Shown here piece after piece: positions 44,205 through 51,471 of a stretch of 64,000 bases of DNA. The first letter of the stretch is position 1. Each line of letters opens with the position of its first letter. This DNA is from Agromyces laixinhei. GTDB lineage: Bacteria; Actinomycetota; Actinomycetes; Actinomycetales; Microbacteriaceae. The DNA lies in contig NZ_CP040872.1 in NCBI RefSeq assembly GCF_006337065.1, positions 434,001 through 498,000 of the forward strand, read 5' to 3'. The notes beneath the pieces were generated by a model, which saw only the letters and a list, made by a program, of their open reading frames with translations, was not told the DNA's origin and made no database searches. A program made the position numbers and the translations under genes.

Positions 44205-45581
44205 ATGTCCGAAACACCCGCGCTCGAGGTACGCCACCTCACCAAGTTCTTCGGCCGCAAGCCGCGCGAAGCGCTCGACCGACTGCGTGACGGCGCCAGC
44301 CGCGACGAACTCGCCGCGCTCGGCACCGCCGCCGTCATCGACGCCGACTTCGACGTGCGAAGCGGCGAGATCTTCGTGGTCATGGGGCTGTCGGGATCGG
44401 GGAAGTCGACGCTCATCCGCACCCTGAACGGCCTGCTCGAACCGACCGACGGCTCGGTCACGGTGATGGGGGAGACGATCACCGGCATGACGCCGAAGCG
44501 GCTCCGAGAGGTACGGCGGCGCCACGTCTCGATGGTCTTCCAGCACTTCGCGCTGCTCCCGCACCGCAGTGTGCTCGAGAACGCGGCATACGGACTCGAG
44601 ATCCAGGGCGTCGCGCCCGCTGAACGGCGTGAACGCGCCGAGCGGATCCTCGACCGGGTCGGTCTCGGCGGCTGGGGCGACAAGATGCCCGACGAGCTCT
44701 CGGGCGGCATGAAACAGCGCGTCGGCCTCGCCCGTGCGCTCGCGTCCGACACCGACATCCTCCTCATGGACGAGGCATTCTCGGCGCTCGACCCGCTCAT
44801 CCGCAAGGAGATGCAGGAGCAGCTCGTCGACCTGCAGCAGGAACTCGGCAAGACGATCGTCTTCATCACCCACGACCTCAACGAGGCGATGTTCCTCGGC
44901 GACCGCATCGCTGTCATGCGAGACGGCCGCATCGTGCAGCTCGGCACCGCCGAGGAGATCCTCACCGACCCCGCCGACGACTACGTCGCCCAGTTCGTGG
45001 CAGACGTCGACCGTTCGCGCGTGCTCACGGCCGGCAACGTCATGGAGGCGCCGCGCGCCGTCGTGAACGCTTCGGCCGGCCCACGTGCCGCGCTGCGTTC
45101 GATGCGCGACCTGCAGACCTCGATGGTGTTCGTCGTCGGCAGCGCCCGGCGCCTGCTCGGCGTCGCGCACGACCGTGATGTGCTGCGACTCGTGCAGCGC
45201 GGCGAGCGTTCCCTCGAGCCGGCGATCAGCGACGATCACCCGGTCGTGCGCGCCGAGGAGCATCTCTCCGAGCTCTTCGAGAGTTCGGTCGAGAGCCAGA
45301 TGCCGCTCGCGGTCGTCGACGACCAGGGGCGCCTTCTCGGCGCTGTGCCCCGGGTGACGCTGCTCGCAGCCCTCGGCAACGTCTCGTCGAACACCGGCGA
45401 GCACGCCGTCATCGAGACGCACCAGAGGATTCCGGTCGACGTGATCACTGCAACGCTGCACAGCACGGCAACGGTGGGGGATGCCGCTGGCGACGCTTCG
45501 GCGGATGCCGCTGGCGACGCCCCGGGGGATGGCGAAGCCGATCCCGACTCGGCCGCCACGGCTGAAAGGAGCCGCGCATGA
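44205..45581 (+). CDS. proV: Glycine betaine/proline ABC transporter ATP-binding protein
   Basis: 458 residues, ATG 44205 after GGGAG. ProV type: an N-terminal extension (VRHLTKFFGRKPREALDRLR) precedes Walker A VMGLSGSGKSTLIRTLNGLL (about 58-77). Q-loop VSMVFQHFALLPHRSVLENA, signature PDELSGGMKQRVGLARALAS, Walker B DILLMDEAFSALDPLIRKEM and H-loop IVFITHDLNEAMFLGDRIAV follow. Residues about 275-410 form a CBS-type regulatory module, which in such transporters senses ionic strength, and the tail is an Asp/Ala/Gly-rich disordered run. It energises import of osmoprotectants. Overlaps proW (ATGA). Confidence 0.93.
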   Translation: MSETPALEVRHLTKFFGRKPREALDRLRDGASRDELAALGTAAVIDADFDVRSGEIFVVMGLSGSGKSTLIRTLNGLLEPTDGSVTVMGETITGMTPKRLREVRRRHVSMVFQHFALLPHRSVLENAAYGLEIQGVAPAERRERAERILDRVGLGGWGDKMPDELSGGMKQRVGLARALASDTDILLMDEAFSALDPLIRKEMQEQLVDLQQELGKTIVFITHDLNEAMFLGDRIAVMRDGRIVQLGTAEEILTDPADDYVAQFVADVDRSRVLTAGNVMEAPRAVVNASAGPRAALRSMRDLQTSMVFVVGSARRLLGVAHDRDVLRLVQRGERSLEPAISDDHPVVRAEEHLSELFESSVESQMPLAVVDDQGRLLGAVPRVTLLAALGNVSSNTGEHAVIETHQRIPVDVITATLHSTATVGDAAGDASADAAGDAPGDGEADPDSAATAERSRA

Positions 45582-46525
45582 ACGACTTCCGACTTCCGCT
45601 CGGCGAATGGGTCGAGGTATTCATCGACTTCCTGACGGGCGCACTCGCGGGACTCTTCGATGTCATCCGTGCACTCTTCCTCGGCCTCTACGACATCGTC
45701 GACTTCGTACTCGGCGCACCGCCGTTCTGGGCGATCATCATCGTCATCGCCGGCCTCGGCTACCTCGCGAAGGGCTGGAAGCTTGCGGTCGGCACCTTGG
45801 TGGGACTGCTCATCATCGTCGGCGTCGACCAGTGGGAGAACGCGATGGACACGCTCGCGCTCGTGCTGGTCGCCAGCGTCATCGCCGTCGCGATCTCGAT
45901 CCCGCTCGGCATCCTCGCCGCGCGCTCCGACATCGCGTCGAGGATCATCCGCCCCATCCTCGACTTCATGCAGACGATGCCGGCGTTCGTCTACCTGATC
46001 CCGGCGCTCATCCTGTTCCGCGTCGGCGTCGTGCCCGGCATCGTGGCGACGATCATCTTCGCGATGGCGCCCGGTGTGCGCCTGACCGAACTCGGCATCC
46101 GCGGTGTCGACAAGGAGGTCGTCGAAGCCGGAGCCGCGTTCGGCTCGTCGCCGTCGCGCATTCTCCGCCAGATCCAGCTGCCGCTCGCGATGCCGAGCAT
46201 CATGGCCGGAGTCAACCAGGTCATCATGCTCGGCCTGTCGATGGTCGTCATCGCCGGAATGGTCGGCGCAGGCGGGCTCGGCGGCGACGTCGTGGCGAGC
46301 CTGAACCGCATCGACATCGCGCTCGGCTTCGAGGCGGGCCTCGCCGTGGTGATCCTCGCGATCATCCTCGACCGCCTCACGGCTTCGCTCGGCAACCGCT
46401 CGCCGCGCCGTCGCCGGAACCGCGGCGCCGCCACCGGCGCGCCCGTCGACGGCGATGCGGCGAACGACGAGGAGAAGAACCTCGTCGGCGCCGGACCGCG
46501 CCGCGCGCCGAGCACCGGCATCTGA
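45578..46525 (+). CDS. proW: Glycine betaine/proline ABC transporter permease
   Basis: 315 residues, ATG 45578. The amphipathic start (LPLGEWVEVFIDFLTGALAG) is typical of ProW. Six or seven helices follow, among them FWAIIIVIAGLGYLAKGWKL, TLALVLVASVIAVAISIPLG and LDFMQTMPAFVYLIPALILF (about 128-147), and the EAA loop is VVEAGAAFGSSPSRILRQIQ (about 182-201). MVVIAGMVGAGGLGGDVVAS is the conserved C-terminal transporter segment. Forms the channel with ProV; the substrate protein gene follows. Confidence 0.93.
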   Translation: MNDFRLPLGEWVEVFIDFLTGALAGLFDVIRALFLGLYDIVDFVLGAPPFWAIIIVIAGLGYLAKGWKLAVGTLVGLLIIVGVDQWENAMDTLALVLVASVIAVAISIPLGILAARSDIASRIIRPILDFMQTMPAFVYLIPALILFRVGVVPGIVATIIFAMAPGVRLTELGIRGVDKEVVEAGAAFGSSPSRILRQIQLPLAMPSIMAGVNQVIMLGLSMVVIAGMVGAGGLGGDVVASLNRIDIALGFEAGLAVVILAIILDRLTASLGNRSPRRRRNRGAATGAPVDGDAANDEEKNLVGAGPRRAPSTGI

Positions 46526-46589
46526 CCCCACACACTTTGGGCGCCTGCACCGGTGCCCATGGAACCCGATCGATCAACGAGAGGAACGA

Positions 46590-47486
46590 ATGAAGAACCA
46601 CAGCAAACTCACCATCGCGGCGATCGCAGCGGTCGGCCTCCTGGGCCTGTCCGGCTGCGCGGCAGGAAGCTCCGGCGACACCGGCGGCGACACCGGCGAG
46701 AAGATGGACGTCACCATCGCAGTCTTCAACGGCTGGGACGAGGGAATCGCCTCGAGCTGGCTCTGGAAGACCATCCTCGAGGAGAAGGGCTACACGGTCG
46801 AACTCGAGAACGCCGACGTCGCGCCCGTCTTCGAGGGCCTCTCGTCGGGTGACTACGACTTCACCACCGACGTGTGGCTGCCCAACACCCACGAGAGCTA
46901 CATCGAGGAGTACGGCGACGAGATCGTCGAACTCGGCGCGTGGAACGACGAGTCCAAGCTCACCGTCGCCGTGAACGAGGACGCCCCCATCGACTCGCTC
47001 GCCGAGCTCGCCGACAACGCCGACCTGTTCGGCAACCGCATCGTCGGCATCGAGCCGGGTGCAGGCCTCACCGCGGCCATGGAGGACTCGGTCATCCCGA
47101 CCTACGGCCTCGAGGGCATGGAGTTCCTGACCTCGTCGACCGCAGCGATGCTCGCCGAACTCAAGGCGGCGACCGACGCCGGCGAGAACGTCGTCGTGAC
47201 GCTCTGGGAGCCGCACCGCGCCTACGGCCAGTTCCCGGTCAAGAACCTCGAAGACCCCGAGGGCGCGCTCGGCGGCACCGAGACCATCAACGTCTTCTCG
47301 AGCAAGGACTTCGCCGAGAACTCGCCCCAGGCCGCCGAGTGGCTCGAGGGCTTCAAGATGGACACCGAGACGCTCTACTCGCTCGAGACGGCCATGTTCA
47401 TCGACTACGAGGGCGACGACTACGGCCCCGTCGTCGAGCAGTGGATCGCCGACAACCAGGAGTACGTGGACTCGCTCACGAAGTAA
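46590..47486 (+). CDS. proX: Glycine betaine-binding lipoprotein
   Basis: 298 residues, ATG 46590 behind GAGAGG. Lipobox LLGLSGCAAG (Cys at about 23). OpuAC-family ligand domain: VTIAVFNGWDEGIASSWLWK (about 41-60) with the Trp used in cation-pi binding, FTTDVWLPNTHESYIEEYGD (about 91-110; second Trp), GIEPGAGLTAAMEDSVIPTY and VVVTLWEPHRAYGQFPVKNL (third Trp, about 209). These aromatic residues form the quaternary-amine cage. Delivers betaine to ProVW; a strong hairpin follows 33 bases after the stop. Confidence 0.92.
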   Translation: MKNHSKLTIAAIAAVGLLGLSGCAAGSSGDTGGDTGEKMDVTIAVFNGWDEGIASSWLWKTILEEKGYTVELENADVAPVFEGLSSGDYDFTTDVWLPNTHESYIEEYGDEIVELGAWNDESKLTVAVNEDAPIDSLAELADNADLFGNRIVGIEPGAGLTAAMEDSVIPTYGLEGMEFLTSSTAAMLAELKAATDAGENVVVTLWEPHRAYGQFPVKNLEDPEGALGGTETINVFSSKDFAENSPQAAEWLEGFKMDTETLYSLETAMFIDYEGDDYGPVVEQWIADNQEYVDSLTK

Positions 47487-47519
47487 GACGACACGTAGTA
47501 CGTCACCGCGACGTGAACA

Positions 47520-47555
47520 GGCGGGTGACGGATGCCGCGGCATCCGTCACCCGCC
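47520..47555. terminator. Perfect 18-base-arm hairpin after proX
   Basis: GGCGGGTGACGGATGCCG (47520-47537) is followed at once by its exact inverse (47538-47555), with no spacer and then TTGTG. In RNA it gives a very stable stem with a small terminal loop. It can stop transcription from either side and contains GGATGCC facing GGCATCC. Confidence 0.75.
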
Positions 47556-47703
47556 TTGTGCCGTATACGGGCGGTGCTTCTTCGTTGCATCTGCGTGATG
47601 CCGGGGCATGACGCGGCGACGTAGGGTCGACGGTCAAATGGTGTGATCCGGCGGGTCTACGTGATGTGCAGGCTCGGTGCCGGACTGAGGAGAGGGACCG
47701 AAG

Positions 47704-49074
47704 ATGGCTCACGATCCGAGTGTGCTCGCCCCGACGTACACGAGGACGGCGGTGCGTTCGGTCGCCCCGCGGTTCACGATGCCCGACGGCGAGATGGACC
47801 CGAAGACGGCGTACCAGATGGTGCACGACGAGACGATGCTCGACGGCAACGCCCGGCTGAACCTCGCGACCTTCGTCGCGACCTGGATGGGCGACGAGGC
47901 CGACCGCCTCTATGCCGGGTCGTACGACAAGAACATGGTCGACAAGGACGAGTACCCGCGCACGGCCGCCGTCGAAGAGAACTGCTGGCGCATCCTCGCG
48001 TCGCTCTGGAACGCGCCCGATGTCGCGAACGCGATCGGCACGTCGACGATCGGCTCCTCCGAGGCGTGCATGCTCGGCGGACTCGCCTTCAAGCGCCGAT
48101 GGCAGATCGCCCGTCGCGCCGCGGGCAAGTCGACTGAGAAGCCGAACCTCGTCATGAGCTCGGCCGTGCAGGTCTGCTGGGAGAAGTTCTGCAACTACTT
48201 CGAGGTGGAGATGCGCCTCGTGCCGATCAGTGAAGAGCATCCGTGTCTCGACGGCAGCCGACTCGAGCACTACGTCGACGAGAACACCATCGGCGTGGTC
48301 GCGATCATGGGTGTGACCTACACGGGCATGTACGAGCCGGTGAAGGAGATCGCCGCAGCGCTCGACGCCGTGCAGGCGAAGACCGGGATCGACGTGCCGA
48401 TCCATGTCGACGGGGCATCCGGTGCCATGATCGCGCCGTTCCTGCAGCCCGAGATCGAATGGGACTTCCGTCTCGAGCGCGTGCACTCCATCAGCACCTC
48501 GGGCCACAAGTACGGGCTGGTCTACCCGGGCGTCGGCTGGGTCGTGTGGCGCTCGCTCGACGCACTGCCCGAGGAGCTCATCTTCCGGGTCAGCTACCTC
48601 GGCGGCGACATGCCGACGCTCGCGCTGAACTTCTCACGCCCGGGTGCCCCGGTGCTGCTGCAGTACTACCAGTTCCTGCGCCTGGGGCGCGAAGGCTTCA
48701 CCGCCATTCAGCAGGAGTGCCAGGATGTCGCGAAGTACCTTGCGAAGGGCATCTCGGAGATCGGCGCCTTCGACCTCTGGAATGACGGCTCGGACATTCC
48801 CGTGTTCGCCTGGCAGTTGAAGGCGGGCCACACCGACAAGTGGAACCTCTACCACCTGTCGGACCGGCTGCGCATGAAGGGCTGGCTCGTGCCCGCCTAC
48901 CCGATGCCCGACAACATGAACGACCTCACGGTGCAGCGCATCGTGGTGCGCAACGGCCTCAGCCACGACCTCGCCGACGAACTGCTCGAAGACATCAGGG
49001 TCGAGACGGCGTGGCTCGATGCGCTCTCGTCACCCATGCCGGTCGAGGCGCAGAAGTCCGGGTTCCACCACTGA
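47704..49074 (+). CDS. gadB: Glutamate decarboxylase
   Basis: 456 residues, ATG 47704 after GAGGGAC. PLP-dependent group II decarboxylase: LDGNARLNLATFVATWMGDE (about 46-65), GTSTIGSSEACMLGGLAFKR (about 115-134; phosphate and substrate contacts), VPIHVDGASGAMIAPFLQPE (about 233-252; Asp binding the PLP nitrogen) and SISTSGHKYGLVYPGVGWVV with the Schiff-base Lys (about 266). It ends KSGFHH, like the C-terminal His latch that closes the active site at neutral pH in E. coli GadB. Converts glutamate to GABA and consumes a proton: acid resistance and GABA supply. No GadC antiporter nearby; the partner gene is a membrane protein 11 bases downstream. Confidence 0.95.
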   Translation: MAHDPSVLAPTYTRTAVRSVAPRFTMPDGEMDPKTAYQMVHDETMLDGNARLNLATFVATWMGDEADRLYAGSYDKNMVDKDEYPRTAAVEENCWRILASLWNAPDVANAIGTSTIGSSEACMLGGLAFKRRWQIARRAAGKSTEKPNLVMSSAVQVCWEKFCNYFEVEMRLVPISEEHPCLDGSRLEHYVDENTIGVVAIMGVTYTGMYEPVKEIAAALDAVQAKTGIDVPIHVDGASGAMIAPFLQPEIEWDFRLERVHSISTSGHKYGLVYPGVGWVVWRSLDALPEELIFRVSYLGGDMPTLALNFSRPGAPVLLQYYQFLRLGREGFTAIQQECQDVAKYLAKGISEIGAFDLWNDGSDIPVFAWQLKAGHTDKWNLYHLSDRLRMKGWLVPAYPMPDNMNDLTVQRIVVRNGLSHDLADELLEDIRVETAWLDALSSPMPVEAQKSGFHH

Positions 49075-49085
49075 GCGGGAGTCTC

Positions 49086-49736
49086 GTGAGCGCGCGGCGC
49101 GTGCGACTGCGCCGCGAGGCCTGGGGCTTCGCGGTCGGTTCGACGTGCTTCCTCGTGGGCGCGTTCCCGTTCTACGCCGAGTGGGCGGGACCGGTCGTGG
49201 TGGGCGTCACGTTCTTCGCCGGCTCGATCTTCTTCACGCTCGCCGCCTTCATCCAGCTGAGCCTCAGCGGGCGCCATGTGCCGAAACGGGGAACGAACCA
49301 GGCCGACAGCTGGGACTGGTGGGCGGCAGCGATCCAGTTCGTCGGCACACTGCTCTTCAACATCAGCACTGCAGCGGCGCTCGCCGCGGCCATCGCCGAC
49401 CCCGAACGGCTCGGTGCCGGCTGGCGGCCGGACGCATGGGGATCGGCAGCGTTCCTCGTCTCGAGCATGTTCGCCGTGGTCGCGACGAAGGACCGGGGTC
49501 AGCTCTGGGATCGGGATGCCCGCTCGTGGCACGGCACGTGGTTGAACCTCGTCGGCTCGGTCGCGTTCGGCGCCTCGGCGATCGGCGCGTACGTCGTGCC
49601 CGTGACCGATTCGCTCGTGAGCGCGTTCTGGGCGAATCTGGGCACGCTCATCGGTGCTCTGTGCTTCCTCGTGGCGGCGCTGCTGTCGCGGCGTGTGATC
49701 GACGAAGCGCCCGATTCGCTCGCGTCGGCCGGGTGA
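49086..49736 (+). CDS. YrhK-like membrane protein
   Basis: 216 residues, GTG 49086 with GGGAG upstream, 11 bases after gadB. Six or so hydrophobic segments: GFAVGSTCFLVGAFPFYAEW (about 14-33), VVVGVTFFAGSIFFTLAAFI (about 38-57), WWAAAIQFVGTLLFNISTAA (about 78-97), AAFLVSSMFAVVAT, NLVGSVAFGASAIGAYVVPV and GTLIGALCFLVAALLS. The repeated pattern of GS.FFL-type helices recalls YrhK-domain proteins. Close spacing suggests co-expression with gadB; a transport or signalling role is unknown. Confidence 0.65.
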   Translation: MSARRVRLRREAWGFAVGSTCFLVGAFPFYAEWAGPVVVGVTFFAGSIFFTLAAFIQLSLSGRHVPKRGTNQADSWDWWAAAIQFVGTLLFNISTAAALAAAIADPERLGAGWRPDAWGSAAFLVSSMFAVVATKDRGQLWDRDARSWHGTWLNLVGSVAFGASAIGAYVVPVTDSLVSAFWANLGTLIGALCFLVAALLSRRVIDEAPDSLASAG

Positions 49737-49957
49737 CGTCGCGCCCGCGGCATCCGCTCGGTTCCGGTTCGGTTCCAGCTGTTGCGTCTCGTCTGGTAAG
49801 CTGACTCGTTGGCTGGGCACTTCCACTGCCCATGCCGCGACACTCCCCACCAGCCGCGCCCGATTCTCCATGCGAGAAATCGCGGCCGTCTGTGCGGGAG
49901 GTCAGCAGACAAGAGACCTTGGGAGGGGCATCCGCCCCTCGGTATTGGAGGAAACCA
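49737..49957 (+). promoter_or_regulatory. Promoter and leader of the rpmB-rpmG-rpsN operon
   Basis: GGTAAGCTGACTC near 49795-49807 provides a likely -10 (TAAGCT), about 18 bases after TTCCAG. The untranslated leader is long and ends in a small hairpin, GAGGGGC (49923-49929) with GCCCCTC (49934-49940), just before the ribosome-binding site GGAGG (49947-49951). A hairpin here could mediate translational feedback. I looked for a Zur palindrome and saw none. Confidence 0.45.
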
Positions 49958-50194
49958 ATGGCAGCAGTGTGCCAGGTGACCGGAGCCATTCCCGGCTTCG
50001 GACACAACATCTCGCACTCGCACCGCCGGACGAAGCGCCGCTTCGACCCGAACGTGCAGAAGAAGACCTATTTCGTGCCGTCGCTGCGTCGTAACATCAC
50101 CATCAACGTGTCCGCCAAGGGCATCAAGGTGATCGACGCTCGTGGCATCGATGCAGTGGTCAAGGACATGCAGGCACGTGGGGTGAAGCTCTAA
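49958..50194 (+). CDS. rpmB: 50S ribosomal protein L28 (zinc-free type)
   Basis: 78 residues: [20 protein letters not shown], then [20 protein letters not shown] and a C-terminal [20 protein letters not shown]. The zinc-ribbon form has two CxxC pairs; here only Cys5 exists, so this is the Cys-minus paralogue. Its stop overlaps rpmG (TAATG). Component of the large subunit. Confidence 0.95.
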   Translation: MAAVCQVTGAIPGFGHNISHSHRRTKRRFDPNVQKKTYFVPSLRRNITINVSAKGIKVIDARGIDAVVKDMQARGVKL

Positions 50195-50361
50195 TGGCGA
50201 AGGCGCAAGACATCCGGCCGATCATCAAGCTTCGGTCGACCGCCGGCACCGGGTACACCTATGTGACCCGCAAGAACCGCCGCAACAACCCCGACCGTCT
50301 CGTGCTCAAGAAGTACGACCCCGTGGTGCGCAAGCACGTCGACTTCCGAGAGGAGCGCTAA
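50194..50361 (+). CDS. rpmG: 50S ribosomal protein L33 (zinc-free type)
   Basis: 55 residues, ATG 50194: [40 protein letters not shown], ending KHVDFREER. No cysteine is present, so it is the Cys-minus form. Overlaps rpmB and precedes rpsN by three bases. Confidence 0.95.
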   Translation: MAKAQDIRPIIKLRSTAGTGYTYVTRKNRRNNPDRLVLKKYDPVVRKHVDFREER

Positions 50362-50364
50362 GAC

Positions 50365-50670
50365 ATGGCGAAGAAGAGCAAGATCGCGCGCAATGAGCAG
50401 CGCAAGGTGATCGTCGAGCGGTACGCCGCGAAGCGCCTCGAGCTGAAGAAGGCTCTCGTCGACCCCAACGGCACCGACGAGAGCCGTGAGGCCGCTCGCA
50501 AGGGCCTGCAGAAGCTTCCCCGCAACGCGTCGCCGGTTCGTCTGCGCTCGCGCGACGCCATCGACGGCCGCCCCCGTGGCGTGCTCACCAAGTTCGGTGT
50601 CTCGCGTGTCCGCTTCCGCGACATGGCGCACCGTGGCGAGCTGCCCGGCATCACGAAGTCGAGCTGGTAG
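50365..50670 (+). CDS. rpsN: 30S ribosomal protein S14 (long, zinc-free type)
   Basis: 101 residues: [40 protein letters not shown] and [20 protein letters not shown], ending KSSW. The long form without CxxC...CxxC, unlike the 61-residue zinc type. With L28 and L33 it forms the trio that replaces zinc ribosomal proteins under Zur control in other actinobacteria. Confidence 0.95.
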   Translation: MAKKSKIARNEQRKVIVERYAAKRLELKKALVDPNGTDESREAARKGLQKLPRNASPVRLRSRDAIDGRPRGVLTKFGVSRVRFRDMAHRGELPGITKSSW

Positions 50671-50692
50671 GCGCCAGCCTCACGCTTCACCG

Positions 50693-50726
50693 AAAGGGGC
50701 GTCCAGGGTTTCCTGGGCGCCCCTTT
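50693..50726 (+). terminator. Rho-independent terminator after rpsN
   Basis: AAAGGGGCGTCCAGG (50693-50707) pairs with CCTGGGCGCCCCTTT (50712-50726), one G-U pair inside, loop GTTT, with a TTTT run. Twenty-two bases after the rpsN stop. Confidence 0.88.
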
Positions 50727-50961
50727 TCGCGTCTGCGCGCGAGCGGCGCCGGTTCGATCGGGGTGCTCGAAAGGGTGAATTCGCTCCCAGCGGATGCGAC
50801 ACGCCGAGAAGAAGGTGCCGGAAACCGCCGGAAATCCGCGAGATTCCGCGGAATTCTGTTACATTCGAGGCGGCCTGATCGGCCACGGGGGCGGTTGAAC
50901 GATCGTTCCCGAGAACTCACAACTGCTGTACCGAACAGCGAAGGTCCGAGGAGGACATTCA

Positions 50962-51249
50962 ATGGCTGACAAGTCGCTCAACAAGACCGAGCTCGTCGCG
51001 AAGGTCGCTGCGTCGACCGGACAGAGCCAGGCCACCGTCGACGCCGTTCTCGGCGGCCTCTTCGAGGCGCTCGCGGAGTCCGTGGGATCGGGCACCAAGG
51101 TCTCCATCCCGGGCTGGCTCGCCGTCGAGCGCACGCACCGTGCTGCGCGCACCGGCCGCAACCCGCAGACGGGTGCCGAGCTCCAGATCCCGGCCGGATA
51201 CTCGGTCAAGGTCTCGGCCGGTTCGAAGCTCAAGGCTGCTGCGAAGTAA
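50962..51249 (+). CDS. hup: HU-family nucleoid DNA-binding protein
   Basis: 95 residues, ATG 50962 behind GAGGAGG. MADKSLNKTELVAKVAASTG and VDAVLGGLFEALAESVGSGT are the two N-terminal helices. KVSIPGWLAVERTHRAARTG, then RNPQTGAELQIPAGYSVKVS, gives the DNA-clasping beta arm (RNPQTG is the HU signature). The short form without the Lys/Ala-rich tail of mycobacterial HupB. It bends and compacts DNA. Monocistronic, between two terminators. Confidence 0.95.
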   Translation: MADKSLNKTELVAKVAASTGQSQATVDAVLGGLFEALAESVGSGTKVSIPGWLAVERTHRAARTGRNPQTGAELQIPAGYSVKVSAGSKLKAAAK

Positions 51250-51260
51250 CTGAGACTTCA

Positions 51261-51296
51261 CGACGGGGCGTGCGGCGTGAGCCGCGCGCCCCGTCG
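51261..51296 (+). terminator. Terminator after hup
   Basis: CGACGGGGCGTGCGGC (51261-51276) pairs with GCCGCGCGCCCCGTCG (51281-51296) around GTGA, one wobble pair. TCGTTCC follows; the T-run is poor but the stem is strong. Starts 11 bases after the HU stop. Confidence 0.8.
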
Positions 51297-51471
51297 TCGT
51301 TCCCGCCCCGCCCCCGCACCCGCGCGCTCCCACTCTTTTCAGGAACTTTCCGGCTCGGCGGCACGATATGTCTGGTTTCCTCCTGAGAAAGGCACGTTTC
51401 CGGGAGGGGGTTCCTGAGAAACGAGGAATGGGGCGGGCGGAGGTTCGAGCGTCGGCGTCTAGGCTGGTTCG

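Noticed and set aside
49737..49957. Zur box upstream of the zinc-free ribosomal protein genes
   Set aside because: Searched for TGATAAT-like dyads; none is present, only GC-rich sequence and one small hairpin.
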